DNA of 32,467 nucleotides from an uncultured Lachnospiraceae bacterium (GCA_902767135.1 CACXGE010000033.1:1-32467); one strand, 5' to 3'. Shown: positions 17,486-26,009, counted from the first letter of the stretch. Numbers and translations are program-made. The notes: generated by a model not told the origin, from the letters alone.

Positions 17486-18622
17486 TTATTTTGAAAAAGC
17501 GGTAGAGAAACTAAATCCGCCCGATTCAGAACTCTTGTAAAATACTACATAATAATTTCCTGGAGCAAGTTCCTGCTTTAATGTTGTACTAAACCTGTCT
17601 TTTCCGGGGGTAAGATTAATGGTTCCCTCCAATATTCTTTCTCCCTTGGTAAAGTCTTTAAAGGTCAAACCATTTCCCTTATAGATTGCATATCTCATAG
17701 TTACCTTTGATTTTGTAGTAATGGGAGAATAATCTGTGGAATCAAATCCAAAAGCACCAATGACTCTTGCCGGCTGTAATTTGTGATTCAATACCACGGT
17801 CATTTTCTTTCCATTGTTCACCAACGTTTTGGTGGTAATTGCCTTGGCACCAACGGTAGCCAGGATTGTATTTTTACTTGAGCAAGCATACTGTGCTGTT
17901 TTTTTATATAATCTATACAGTTTTTCGCAATCTGCCACCAGATGATAGCGATTATCTTTTTTCGCTACAAAAGCACCTTTTGCTATATTCGGGTATTTCT
18001 TCCAACTTGACCAAGACTGCTTTGCAACATATTTGGTGTTTAAGGATACCGCTTCCTGATAAACTTCCATAATATCGTTGTATGTCTTTGTCAGGTTGCT
18101 TCCATTGATACTCTTGTTTTTGTAGGTTTTCCAAAGTTTGTTAATGCGATTGTTGATATCCTTTACTTTTTTATTCTTTGTAATATCCTGCTTCTGGACT
18201 TCGAAATTCTGTTTATATACAATATCTTTATATTTCAGTGTAATGGTGACCTTACCTGTTTTCTTTGCTGTAACCACACCACTGTTGGTGACAGATGCCA
18301 CCGTTTTCTTTGAGGAAGAATACTTTTCACCTGAAATCTGGTCAAAGTATTTCTGGGTATAAGATGGGCTATAGCTGTACTGGTAAACCATAGATGCCAA
18401 ATCCACTTTTTGTCCCACTTCAATAATCAAATAGTCATTTCCATAACCATAGGTTGTGGAGCCATTTTTCAAAGTGTAGCTACCATAGCAGTTGTTTGCA
18501 ACAGAATAATTGGTAGTCGTAGCTGCACAACTTTCCATCGTCAATCCAGGCACGCTTTGCAGCATAGCTGGAATTACAAATACCATACATAAAAATACGG
18601 CAATTCTTTTTTTGAGATTCAT
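17486..18622 (-). CDS. Secreted protein with bacterial Ig-like (Big2) region, function unknown
   Basis: About 378 residues. A signal peptide is clear (MNLKKRIAVFLCMVFVIPAM, likely cleaved near ESCAAT). Around residues 55-145 is a Big2-like Ig fold, with the familiar KTVASVTNSGVVTAKKTGKVTITLKYKD. A lysine- and asparagine-rich helical middle follows, then a beta-rich C-terminal part ending APGNYYVVFYKSSES. There is no LPxTG, SLH or choline-binding motif, so how it is held at the surface is unclear. The frame extends to 18682, but AAGGAG precedes the ATG at 18622 and only that start puts the signal peptide at the N-terminus. It lies 46 nt after the ligase-like gene and probably shares its transcript. 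Confidence 0.75.
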   Translation of the reverse strand: MNLKKRIAVFLCMVFVIPAMLQSVPGLTMESCAATTTNYSVANNCYGSYTLKNGSTTYGYGNDYLIIEVGQKVDLASMVYQYSYSPSYTQKYFDQISGEKYSSSKKTVASVTNSGVVTAKKTGKVTITLKYKDIVYKQNFEVQKQDITKNKKVKDINNRINKLWKTYKNKSINGSNLTKTYNDIMEVYQEAVSLNTKYVAKQSWSSWKKYPNIAKGAFVAKKDNRYHLVADCEKLYRLYKKTAQYACSSKNTILATVGAKAITTKTLVNNGKKMTVVLNHKLQPARVIGAFGFDSTDYSPITTKSKVTMRYAIYKGNGLTFKDFTKGERILEGTINLTPGKDRFSTTLKQELAPGNYYVVFYKSSESGGFSFSTAFSK

Positions 18623-18668
18623 AATCCCACACTCCTTTTCTATTATATTTGTTTTTATTGTGTCTGAT

Positions 18669-20459
18669 TTATTTTTTCCCATCTGTTTTCTTTGTCACTG
18701 ATAAGCCAATTCCAAGAAGAATACAAAACAAAGGTGTACACTGTACCGAAGAATCGTAAAAGAAACTACACACCAGATATCCTGTACTGGCAAGGAAAAC
18801 TGCCAGTCCCCACACCATCTCAGAATTCTTCAATTCTCCTCGAAAGAAACTTCTCAAAAATCCCACCGCATACTGTACATAAAATGCTAGAAGTAATAAA
18901 AGACTAACCAACCCTGTCTGAATTGCTGTACCCAGATATCCATTATGAGCTTTTTCTATGATTCTTGCATCTGTACTGGTATAAATCTTTTTTCCCACAT
19001 AATCATTCTGTGGAAAGATGCGATAAAAGGTATCCGGACCACTTCCCACCAATATGTAGTCTTTCAACAAAGGCAACACTCTGGACCAGATATACAATCT
19101 TCCCGAACCTTTGGTTTCATAGCCATGAAAATCCAGTGCCGGAATTTGTACCAGACTGTCTGTTTTTCCCAAATCATTTCTGTAATAATACATTTCTTCT
19201 TCTGTATCATAAACAAAGCGAAAATCCATTCCTTCTATGGTCAGTAAAAACATCCCTTCTTCCCTGGCCTCCTCCAGATACGAAAGATCCTGCAATTTGA
19301 TAGTTTCAAATCCCTCTGCATCAATCTGTCCCGTAGCTTCGTCAGGAGAAAGTTTCTCTTCATCCCTTTGAAGAATCAACTCCCCATTTTCATCCCGCCA
19401 GACAAGAAAATCAAAATCAGCATAGGTAACCATAACACCCTTTTTTAAGGTGAAAATTTCCTCCAACTGAGATTTACTGCTCTGTTCTTGAAACCTTTTT
19501 GTATATTTATGATTCAGTGCAATATCAAACACAAGAAACATTATAACACATATTGCCGCAAATAGCACTACTAAACCAAGTATTTTTTTGAAATTTTGGT
19601 TATTTTTTACAATTATAAGTAGGCTTCCTAGCACAAATTCCCAAAAGAATGCCACCAAAGCCCCACGCCCATAAGTAAACCATAACAAGACCAAAAAAAT
19701 CACACTAAACATCCCATACAAAATCTTTTCTTTTTTCTCTGCACTATAAATGGCAAACAAAATAAATATGGGCAATAGTAATATAATATACAACCCTGCA
19801 TCATTGGAATTGTAAAAGAAGAAGGAGACATTGTTGTTAGAAAACATATCCTGTATATTCTCTAACACATACTCTTCCCATTCTTTTGGAGTAATGAAAC
19901 GTAAAAAACTTTGATTATCCAGCAAATCCTTTCCCGACACCTGAAGAATTCCAACCACTCCAAGTAAAACTGCAGACAGGTTCAAACTGTATTTAAGCCA
20001 CTTTTCCTGTTCCTTACGATTCAAATCTACAAATCGATAGGTATACATCATCATAATAACATAGCCACACAGCACAAAGATGCTTTCAAAATGATATAAG
20101 CCTCCAACATAAGTATCTTTCTCATTTACCGTAAAGATAGCACTGAGAAAAGCAAATAGCAAATATGCCATGGGAAGCAAAAATATATGGAAATCCTTTA
20201 CCTTATACACCAACGTGTGAATCCCAAGAATCATCAATGCAATAATAGAAATAAAAATAAAACATCTGCTTTTATAATAGCAAAAAAAATCCCCCAGCAC
20301 ATCATTTTCTCCATACCAGGTCTCTATACCCAATCCCGAGTTGTACATCATTAGATAAACCACCATAGGTAACACAACAATAATCATCATTACCGGCAAC
20401 AAAATATCTGGAAATCCATCTTTTACTCCCCTTGTTTTTTTTCTCTGACTATTCTTCAT
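18669..20459 (-). CDS. O-antigen ligase-like (Wzy/WaaL superfamily) membrane protein
   Basis: About 596 residues with 10 to 12 hydrophobic segments. The central part around YNSNDAGLYIILLLPIFILF and WFTYGRGALVAFFWEFVLG resembles the Wzy_C/O-antigen ligase domain. A hydrophilic stretch of about 130 residues (roughly 330-460, acidic) would be extracytoplasmic, and the following segment GSGPDTFYRIFPQND and EKAHNGYLGTAIQTGL fits the conserved late loop of the superfamily. It probably transfers or polymerises a lipid-linked glycan, but no glycan gene cluster surrounds it. The frame goes up to 20522, inside a palindromic repeat; the ATG at 20459 has AGGAGG 11 nt upstream and is preferred. Confidence 0.8.
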   Translation of the reverse strand: MKNSQRKKTRGVKDGFPDILLPVMMIIVVLPMVVYLMMYNSGLGIETWYGENDVLGDFFCYYKSRCFIFISIIALMILGIHTLVYKVKDFHIFLLPMAYLLFAFLSAIFTVNEKDTYVGGLYHFESIFVLCGYVIMMMYTYRFVDLNRKEQEKWLKYSLNLSAVLLGVVGILQVSGKDLLDNQSFLRFITPKEWEEYVLENIQDMFSNNNVSFFFYNSNDAGLYIILLLPIFILFAIYSAEKKEKILYGMFSVIFLVLLWFTYGRGALVAFFWEFVLGSLLIIVKNNQNFKKILGLVVLFAAICVIMFLVFDIALNHKYTKRFQEQSSKSQLEEIFTLKKGVMVTYADFDFLVWRDENGELILQRDEEKLSPDEATGQIDAEGFETIKLQDLSYLEEAREEGMFLLTIEGMDFRFVYDTEEEMYYYRNDLGKTDSLVQIPALDFHGYETKGSGRLYIWSRVLPLLKDYILVGSGPDTFYRIFPQNDYVGKKIYTSTDARIIEKAHNGYLGTAIQTGLVSLLLLLAFYVQYAVGFLRSFFRGELKNSEMVWGLAVFLASTGYLVCSFFYDSSVQCTPLFCILLGIGLSVTKKTDGKK

Positions 20460-20509
20460 CCTTCCTTTTTCCTCCTCTGTTCTGATACATTTCTTGTAAT
20501 GATTCCCTG

Positions 20510-20624
20510 CAGGTGTCAACATTTACTGCTGACACCGTGAAAAAAATACATTTTATAAAGATCGGGCAATTTTACATGGGTAAGCATTGCCCAATGTCCT
20601 ATCTGTTCAATAATTTTGAACAGA
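20510..20624 (+). repeat. Three-hairpin intergenic element, copy A
   Basis: Hairpin 1 (20510-20538) fits the family motif: minus strand ACG, arm GTGTCAG, loop CAGTAAATG, arm TTGACAC, CTG. Hairpin 2 pairs GGGCAAT (20564-20570) with ATTGCCC (20586-20592). Hairpin 3 pairs TCTGTTCAA (20602-20610) with TTGAACAGA (20616-20624) and contains the last codons and stop of mutY. Copy B has the same three hairpins in the same order but the reverse orientation. Confidence 0.8.
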
Positions 20625-21674
20625 CAAGATTTCTTTTACATAAGCCCCAAAAGCTGCAGGTATGGCATAGTTTTGTTCCATGTCCTCAACCTCCACAAAT
20701 GAAATAATTTCTGGTTTCATAAAGTCTTCTACCGTGACCATATACCCTGTCATATGCCATTCAATATGAGAAAAGATATGCTTTGCTTCCTTTAGGACTT
20801 CCACCTTGCTATATGGTATCCCCTGTTCCCTAAGCCATATCTCTGCCTCCTCCTTCTTTAGCCGACCTAATACATTAGGAAATTCATACATACCTGATAG
20901 TAATCCCTTCTTTGGTCGTTTCCTTAGCACCACAGAATCCCTGTTTCGAATAACAAATACGGTGCGTTCCTCTATCCGGCGGGCCTTGTCCCTTTTCTTT
21001 ACCGGATAATTTTTCCAACAATTATGTTTCTTAGCCTGGCACAATTCTTTGAGAGGGCAATCCTGGCATAATGGTGTACCATTTGGTATACAAACCTTTG
21101 CACCAAGCTCCATCAAAGCTTGGTTAAACTGACTTGCCCTCCCCTTTGGCATCACTTCATCAAGCTTAGTCTCGAATTGCCTTTTCACGGAATTTTTTAG
21201 GATGTCCCCATCTTCTTCACAGACCCTGGAAATCACACGAAGCACATTGCCATCCACTGCCGAATTCGGCATGCCATACGCAATGGATGAAATGGCACCT
21301 GCTGTATAACTGCCAATTCCTTTTAGTTTCATCAGTTCTTCCTTCTCTTTGGGTAAACATCCATCACATTCTTCCACAATGGTTTTTGCGGCAATCTGCA
21401 TATTTCTCACCCTGTTATAATATCCCAGCCCCTCCCATAATTTTAAAAGACGTTCTTCAGAACAGCCGGCTAATGCCTGCACTGTAGGCAATTCTCTCAT
21501 AAACCGCTCAAAATATGGTTTTACCGCTTCTACCCTGGTCTGTTGCAGCATAATCTCTGAAACCCATACCCTGTAGGGCGTGGGTTCTTCTCTCCAGGGT
21601 AAGATTCTGGCATTTTTTGAAAACCAGGATAATAACGGCTCCACAATCACGCCTAAATCATAATCTGCTAACAT
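20607..21674 (-). CDS. mutY: Adenine DNA glycosylase MutY
   Basis: About 355 residues. Removes adenine mispaired with 8-oxoguanine. Visible are the catalytic Glu in SEIMLQQTRVEAVKPY (about residue 38), the helix-hairpin-helix LKGIGSYTAGAISS, and the catalytic Asp in NSAVDGNVLRVISR (about residue 140). A [4Fe-4S] cluster follows as C-x6-C-x2-C-x5-C (CIPNGTPLCQDCPLKELC). The C-terminal third is the NUDIX-like 8-oxoG recognition domain. The frame starts at 21716, but the ATG at 21674 has AAAGG upstream while 21716 has no SD. The last codons and stop lie in hairpin 3 of repeat copy A. Confidence 0.95.
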   Translation of the reverse strand: MLADYDLGVIVEPLLSWFSKNARILPWREEPTPYRVWVSEIMLQQTRVEAVKPYFERFMRELPTVQALAGCSEERLLKLWEGLGYYNRVRNMQIAAKTIVEECDGCLPKEKEELMKLKGIGSYTAGAISSIAYGMPNSAVDGNVLRVISRVCEEDGDILKNSVKRQFETKLDEVMPKGRASQFNQALMELGAKVCIPNGTPLCQDCPLKELCQAKKHNCWKNYPVKKRDKARRIEERTVFVIRNRDSVVLRKRPKKGLLSGMYEFPNVLGRLKKEEAEIWLREQGIPYSKVEVLKEAKHIFSHIEWHMTGYMVTVEDFMKPEIISFVEVEDMEQNYAIPAAFGAYVKEILSVQNY

Positions 21675-21723
21675 TTTCCCAACCTTTCTTATTTTCAAGT
21701 ATTCAGGACTATCCATAAATCTT

Positions 21724-21750
21724 GAAAAAGAAAACAGGCCTAAGCCTGTT
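21724..21750 (-). terminator. Weak intrinsic terminator at the end of miaB
   Basis: The minus strand forms AACAGGC, a TTAG loop and GCCTGTT (7 bp), followed by TTCTTTTT. The miaB stop codon TAG is in the loop. The hairpin lies between miaB and mutY, so it would reduce read-through rather than end an operon. Confidence 0.55.
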
Positions 21751-23188
21751 CTCCGATATAATAAAATCCTTTACATTCCTTCAACTTTACTTCCTGCATG
21801 GTTCCAATCATGGACTCATCTCCCGGGAAATGTACCAGCAGATTATTGGACATTCTTCCTGTCACAAGGGCAGAATCCTGCTCATTCACCTCTTCTACCA
21901 ACACCTGCTGAATGGTATTTTCATAAACAGAAGCTTTCTTTCTGGCAATCTCCTGCACTTCTTTCAATAATCGGTTAAATCTATCCTTTGCCACATCTTC
22001 CGGCACCTGATTTTCATAAGTGGCAGCCGGTGTCCCGGTCCTCTTTGAGTAAATAAAGGTAAATGCATTGTCAAACTCTACCTTTTTCACCACATCTAGA
22101 GTATCAAGAAAATCTTCCTCTGTTTCCCCTGGAAAGCCAATAATAATATCTGTTGTCAAAGAAATATCCGGCATGGCACTCTTGATTTTTCCAGCCAGTT
22201 TTAAGTACTGTTCTTTATCATAACGGCGATTCATTTCCTTTAACAGCCTGGAACTTCCTGACTGCAGAGGAAGATGTAAGTGTCTGCAGATTTTTTTCGA
22301 TTTTGCCATCACTTCTATCAGTTCATCCGATAAATCCTTAGGATGAGATGTCATGAAGCGAATTCTCTCTAAACCTTCAATCTCTTCCATCATCTCCAAC
22401 AGTTTTGCAAAACTCACCGGTTCATCCAAATTTTTCCCATAAGAATTTACATTCTGCCCCAGCAGCATAATTTCCACTACGCCATCTGCCACAAGGGTCT
22501 TGATTTCGCGAATAATATCCTCCGGTTTTCTGCTTCTCTCTCTTCCCCGCACATAAGGCACAATACAGTAAGTACAGAAATTATTGCATCCAAACATAAT
22601 ATTGATTCCTGATTTAAACTTGTATTTCCTCTCCGTTGGAAGGTCTTCTACAATCTTATCCGTATCCTGCCAAATGTCAATCACCATCTGATTCTGCTCC
22701 AACATGGTAACCATCAACTCTGCCAGCTTAAATACATTATGTGTTCCAAAAATCAAGTCTACATGGCGGTAACTCTTCTTAATCTTCTCCACCACTTGGG
22801 ATTCTTGCATCATACAACCGCACAAACCAATTCTCATAAATGGATTTTTTCTCTTTATTCCCCTCAAGTGCCCCAGTCTTCCATATACCTTCAGGTTTGC
22901 ATTTTCCCTTACGGTACAGGTATTATAAATCACAAAGTCCGCATTTTCATCCTGAGCTTCCACGTAACCAATTTTTTCCAATACACCTGCTAATTTTTCC
23001 GCATCTCTGGCATTCATTTGACATCCAAAATTTTGGACATAATACGTAAGTTTTCTGCCTGCCTGTTCTTCCTGTTCCTTAATATACTTCGCCGCCTTCG
23101 CCATATAATAATACTGACGCTTTGTTTCATCCGCTGGCTCTATTCCATTGATATCGATTTCCTTCATAATATCCTTGTTCTCTAACAT
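21740..23188 (-). CDS. miaB: tRNA-2-methylthio-N6-dimethylallyladenosine synthase
   Basis: About 482 residues. Radical SAM methylthiotransferase that adds a methylthio group to position 2 of the A37 base already modified by MiaA. The N-terminal UPF0004 domain has YVQNFGCQMNARDAEKLAG, NTCTVRENA and GLCGCMMQE, whose three cysteines hold the auxiliary cluster. The radical SAM motif is CNNFCTYC, in the family context IMFGCNNFCTYCIVPYVRGR. A TRAM domain ends the protein. The frame starts at 23203, but GAAAGG lies 7 nt before the ATG at 23188. It has a longer N-terminal extension than most MiaB, about 45 residues before the domain. Confidence 0.96.
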   Translation of the reverse strand: MLENKDIMKEIDINGIEPADETKRQYYYMAKAAKYIKEQEEQAGRKLTYYVQNFGCQMNARDAEKLAGVLEKIGYVEAQDENADFVIYNTCTVRENANLKVYGRLGHLRGIKRKNPFMRIGLCGCMMQESQVVEKIKKSYRHVDLIFGTHNVFKLAELMVTMLEQNQMVIDIWQDTDKIVEDLPTERKYKFKSGINIMFGCNNFCTYCIVPYVRGRERSRKPEDIIREIKTLVADGVVEIMLLGQNVNSYGKNLDEPVSFAKLLEMMEEIEGLERIRFMTSHPKDLSDELIEVMAKSKKICRHLHLPLQSGSSRLLKEMNRRYDKEQYLKLAGKIKSAMPDISLTTDIIIGFPGETEEDFLDTLDVVKKVEFDNAFTFIYSKRTGTPAATYENQVPEDVAKDRFNRLLKEVQEIARKKASVYENTIQQVLVEEVNEQDSALVTGRMSNNLLVHFPGDESMIGTMQEVKLKECKGFYYIGEQA

Positions 23189-23305
23189 ATCAGTACCTTT
23201 CAAAATCTCAATTTCTAATTCCTGGTACGAGACACCCTAAATATCGAAACATAGTGCTATTTTGAGTGATTCATACTGGTGTTATACTATAATAGTAACG
23301 ATAGC

Positions 23306-23333
23306 ATTATATCATAACGAAAAAAATTTGCAA
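23306..23333 (-). promoter_or_regulatory. Promoter of miaB
   Basis: On the minus strand TTGCAA, a 16-nt spacer and a consensus TATAAT. It lies in the 173-nt gap between the ABC permease gene and miaB. The rest of that gap shows no gene and no clear terminator. Confidence 0.65.
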
Positions 23334-23361
23334 AGGAAATATAGGAAGGATTAACATGACC

Positions 23362-24147
23362 TTATAATTTTTTTGACATCTTATCAATGGACACATAAAA
23401 AAACATGGCCATAACCATTAGAAGTATAATTGCTGTCATTACCCAATCTAACTTATATACCTGGCTTCCGTAGATAATCATATATCCCAGTCCTCGTTTT
23501 GCCGCCAGAAATTCACCAATAACAACACCCACCAGGCACAAACCCACGTTTACTTTCATATTGCTGATAATTCCAGGAACACTTCCTGGCAGAATTACCT
23601 TAGTCAACACCTGTCTTCGATTGCCTCCCAAAGTATAAATCAACATCTCCTTCTCACAATCCACTTCCCGAAAGCAGGTATAAAGCTGAATAATACTACC
23701 AAAAATTGCTACTGACATACCAGCTACCACAATAGTATTCATACCCGTTCCAAGCCATACAATCAAGAGAGGAGCCAGTGCTGATTTAGGCAATGCATTT
23801 AACAAAACCAGATATGGCTCTAAAATGTCTGATAACACCTTTTGCCACCACAACAAAACAGCCATAAAAATACATACAATGGTAGTTAGAAAAAAACTAA
23901 CAATGGTTTCCAAAAAAGTAATGGCTGTATGTTCCCAAAGAATCCTACTGCTCCCCAGGGTAACTATGGTATTTAACACCCTTTTAGGACTGCTAAAAAT
24001 AAAGGAATCTAATATATTTCTATCTGTGGTGTACTGCCATAGAGCCAAAAAAACCACCAGAATACTCCACTGACCAATCCTTACTGCATATTTTTCCCTT
24101 TCAAGCTTTCTTAAGTAGCGCTGATGTTTATTCTCGTCTTTCTTCAT
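23362..24147 (-). CDS. ABC transporter permease, NitT/TauT type
   Basis: About 261 residues with 6 hydrophobic segments, the BPD_transp_1 fold. The EAA-like loop is NALPKSALAPLLIVWLGTGM, which contacts the ATPase. GEFLAAKRGLGYMIIYGSQV is the conserved motif of SsuC/TauC/ThiX-like permeases, which import sulfonates, taurine, nitrate or pyrimidine precursors. The substrate is unknown because no binding protein is encoded here. The gene overlaps the ATPase gene by 20 nt. An in-frame GTG directly before the ATG at 24147 is possible; GGAG lies upstream of both. Confidence 0.9.
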   Translation of the reverse strand: MKKDENKHQRYLRKLEREKYAVRIGQWSILVVFLALWQYTTDRNILDSFIFSSPKRVLNTIVTLGSSRILWEHTAITFLETIVSFFLTTIVCIFMAVLLWWQKVLSDILEPYLVLLNALPKSALAPLLIVWLGTGMNTIVVAGMSVAIFGSIIQLYTCFREVDCEKEMLIYTLGGNRRQVLTKVILPGSVPGIISNMKVNVGLCLVGVVIGEFLAAKRGLGYMIIYGSQVYKLDWVMTAIILLMVMAMFFYVSIDKMSKKL

Positions 24148-24901
24148 CACTCTTTAACTCCTTCCAAAGCGTGTTAAAATATCCTTGGAACTCTGGTGCA
24201 CTTCTGGCAGCTAACGGTGACTTTTCTGGAACAGACAGATTGACTTCCATAATCTTTTTCACTCTGGCAGGTCGCTTGCTTAACACAACAATCCTGTCTG
24301 CCATGGAAATTGCCTCCGACAAATCATGGGTAACCAGAATGGCTGTTTTCCCCTCTTGTCTGATAATTCTACCTATATCATCGGCAACTTCTATTCTCGT
24401 CTGATAATCCAAAGCCGAAAAGGGTTCATCTAACAACAACAAATCCGGTTCCATGGCAAGGGTTCGAATCAAAGCAGCCCTTTGTCTCATTCCCCCGGAT
24501 AATTCCGAAGGACGTTTTTCTTCAAAATCCTTTAATCCATAATTAACTAACATTCTGTCAATCTTTTCCTTCTTTTCCTCTGTGAGACAATGGTTAATTT
24601 CTAACCCCAGGATTACATTTCTATACACTGTCCTCCACTCAAATAAATTGTCTTTCTGTAGCATATAGCCTATGTTCGTCTTTGATATCCCAGCCTCATC
24701 ATAAAAAGATATGGTTCCCTTATCCGGTTTTAACAAGCCACAAATCAAAGCAAGGAGAGTCGATTTCCCACATCCGGAAGGCCCAACAATTGCTAAAAAT
24801 TCACCCGGACTGACCTGAAATGAGATATCCTGCAATGCAACTGTTTCCGCCGAAACGCTATGATATGAATAACTAACCTGATCAATGGATACTGCAACCA
24901 T
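24128..24901 (-). CDS. ABC transporter ATP-binding protein, NitT/TauT type
   Basis: 257 residues with a full set of ATPase motifs: Walker A GPSGCGKST, Q-loop MLQKDNLFEWRTVYRNV, signature LSGGMRQRAAL, Walker B LLLLDEPFSALD and H-loop VTHDLSEA. The sequence around the Q-loop and signature is that of SsuB/TauB/ThiZ importers. It drives uptake with the permease encoded downstream. The SD GGAGG lies 7 nt before the ATG and forms the 3' end of a 14-bp hairpin, which makes expression likely to be controlled at the leader. Confidence 0.93.
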   Translation of the reverse strand: MVAVSIDQVSYSYHSVSAETVALQDISFQVSPGEFLAIVGPSGCGKSTLLALICGLLKPDKGTISFYDEAGISKTNIGYMLQKDNLFEWRTVYRNVILGLEINHCLTEEKKEKIDRMLVNYGLKDFEEKRPSELSGGMRQRAALIRTLAMEPDLLLLDEPFSALDYQTRIEVADDIGRIIRQEGKTAILVTHDLSEAISMADRIVVLSKRPARVKKIMEVNLSVPEKSPLAARSAPEFQGYFNTLWKELKSDEERRE

Positions 24902-24908
24902 ACAAAAA

Positions 24909-24970
24909 CCTCCATAAGATATTCCTGTTACTATATCTTATGGAGGCATCTCCTTTTTGTGCCATGATAT
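24909..24970 (-). promoter_or_regulatory. Candidate RNA switch in the ABC importer leader
   Basis: On the minus strand CCTCCATAAGATAT and ATATCTTATGGAGG form a perfect 14-bp stem (24946-24933 with 24922-24909, loop 10 nt), followed by TTTTTGT and the ATG. It looks like a terminator and also covers the SD. Upstream, ATATCATGG (24970-24962) can pair with CCAT-AA-GATAT of the first arm, with a 2-nt bulge, which would free the SD. Two exclusive folds are the hallmark of attenuators and riboswitches. I recognise no known aptamer; the TPP riboswitch consensus is absent. Confidence 0.55.
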
Positions 24971-24979
24971 TTTCTATTT

Positions 24980-25099
24980 GTATCTGTTCAGAGTTGCTAA
25001 ACAGATACGTAAATGGGGCAATGCTTACGCATGCAAAATTGCCCCATTTTTGTGAAATTTACATTTTTCCACGGTCTCAGCAGTAAATACTGAGACCTG
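24980..25099 (-). repeat. Three-hairpin intergenic element, copy B
   Basis: Hairpin 1 (25071-25099): ACG, arm GTCTCAG, loop CAGTAAATA, arm CTGAGAC, CTG, with a perfect 7-bp stem. Hairpin 2: AAATGGGGCAAT (25011-25022) with ATTGCCCCATTT (25038-25049), 12 bp perfect. Hairpin 3: GTATCTGTT (24980-24988) with AACAGATAC (25000-25008). Read on the minus strand, the order and much of the sequence match copy A read on the plus strand, including the inner CATG and GTAAGCATTGCCC of hairpin 2. It fills the gap between mscS and the ABC leader. Confidence 0.8.
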
Positions 25100-25109
25100 T
25101 ACGGAAAAT

Positions 25110-26009
25110 CTACCTATTTGCAATATGTACAGATAACTGATTAAATGGAATTTCTATTCCCTGAGCATCTAAGGCAAGCTTAATATCTTCCTGTAACTTC
25201 CATTTTACGGTCCAATAATCTGCTGTGGCTGTCCACACATGAATTCCAATGACCACTGCACTGTCTGCCAAACTGTCTACAAACACATCCACTGCTTCCC
25301 CTGCCAACAACTTCTCCTCTCTGGCAATCACCTGTTCAATACATTGTTTTGCTTCCTTTATATTGGCAGAATAAGAGATTCCCACAGTAATATCCACACG
25401 TCTTTTCTCCTGCCCGGTCACATTGATAATATTGCCATTCATCAGGGAACCATTGGGAATCATTACTTCACGGTTATCTACGGTCAACAACTTTGTGTAA
25501 AAAATCTGAATCTGCTTTACGGTACCCTCATTTCCAGAGGCCAGAATATAATCTCCTACTTTGAATGGTTTTAGTATTAAAATTAACACACCTCCGGCAA
25601 AATTGCTCAGGCTACCCTGTAAAGCAAGCCCTGCTGCCACCCCGGCAGAACCCAACAAAGCCACCACAGAGGTTGTCTGGATACCAAGTCTTCCTGCTAT
25701 CACCATAGCCAGAACAAAATACAGTAAGTATTTCAGCAAGGAATCTACAAACTGCTCCACTCCCTTATCCGCACTGGAACGTTCCAAGGAACGTTTCACA
25801 ATCTTACGAATCACTGAAATAATCTTTTTCCCCACAAAATAAATAACAAGACATATCAATATGTTAATTCCAAAAGAAATAATTTCAGGAATATATCCTT
25901 GTATGGTTTCCATAATCCTATCCGGTTTCACCTCTGTTACGTCAACGTTTACTATTTCATCCACCTGTTTTGCAATGTCAGATTCCATTTCCTTTGCTAA
26001 TGCAATCAT
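25110..26009 (-). CDS. mscS: Small-conductance mechanosensitive channel, MscS family
   Basis: 299 residues, a minimal MscS. About 45 N-terminal residues precede three membrane segments (ISFGINILICLVIYFVGKKI, a second near LLKYLLYFVLAMVIAGRLG, and the pore helix). The pore helix reads GSAGVAAGLALQGSLSNFAGGVLILILKPF, the Ala/Gly-packed TM3 typical of MscS. FKVGDYI begins the cytoplasmic beta domain, and IPNGSLMNGNIIN is the next conserved stretch. It releases solutes under hypo-osmotic stress. It starts 19 nt after glgB, with AAAGGAAG before the ATG, and is probably co-transcribed with it. Confidence 0.94.
   Translation of the reverse strand: MIALAKEMESDIAKQVDEIVNVDVTEVKPDRIMETIQGYIPEIISFGINILICLVIYFVGKKIISVIRKIVKRSLERSSADKGVEQFVDSLLKYLLYFVLAMVIAGRLGIQTTSVVALLGSAGVAAGLALQGSLSNFAGGVLILILKPFKVGDYILASGNEGTVKQIQIFYTKLLTVDNREVMIPNGSLMNGNIINVTGQEKRRVDITVGISYSANIKEAKQCIEQVIAREEKLLAGEAVDVFVDSLADSAVVIGIHVWTATADYWTVKWKLQEDIKLALDAQGIEIPFNQLSVHIANR

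Noticed and set aside
24950..25109. TPP riboswitch upstream of a ThiXYZ-like transporter.
   Set aside because: The conserved CTGAGA and ACCTGATCTGG segments are not present; the hairpins belong to the dispersed repeat element.
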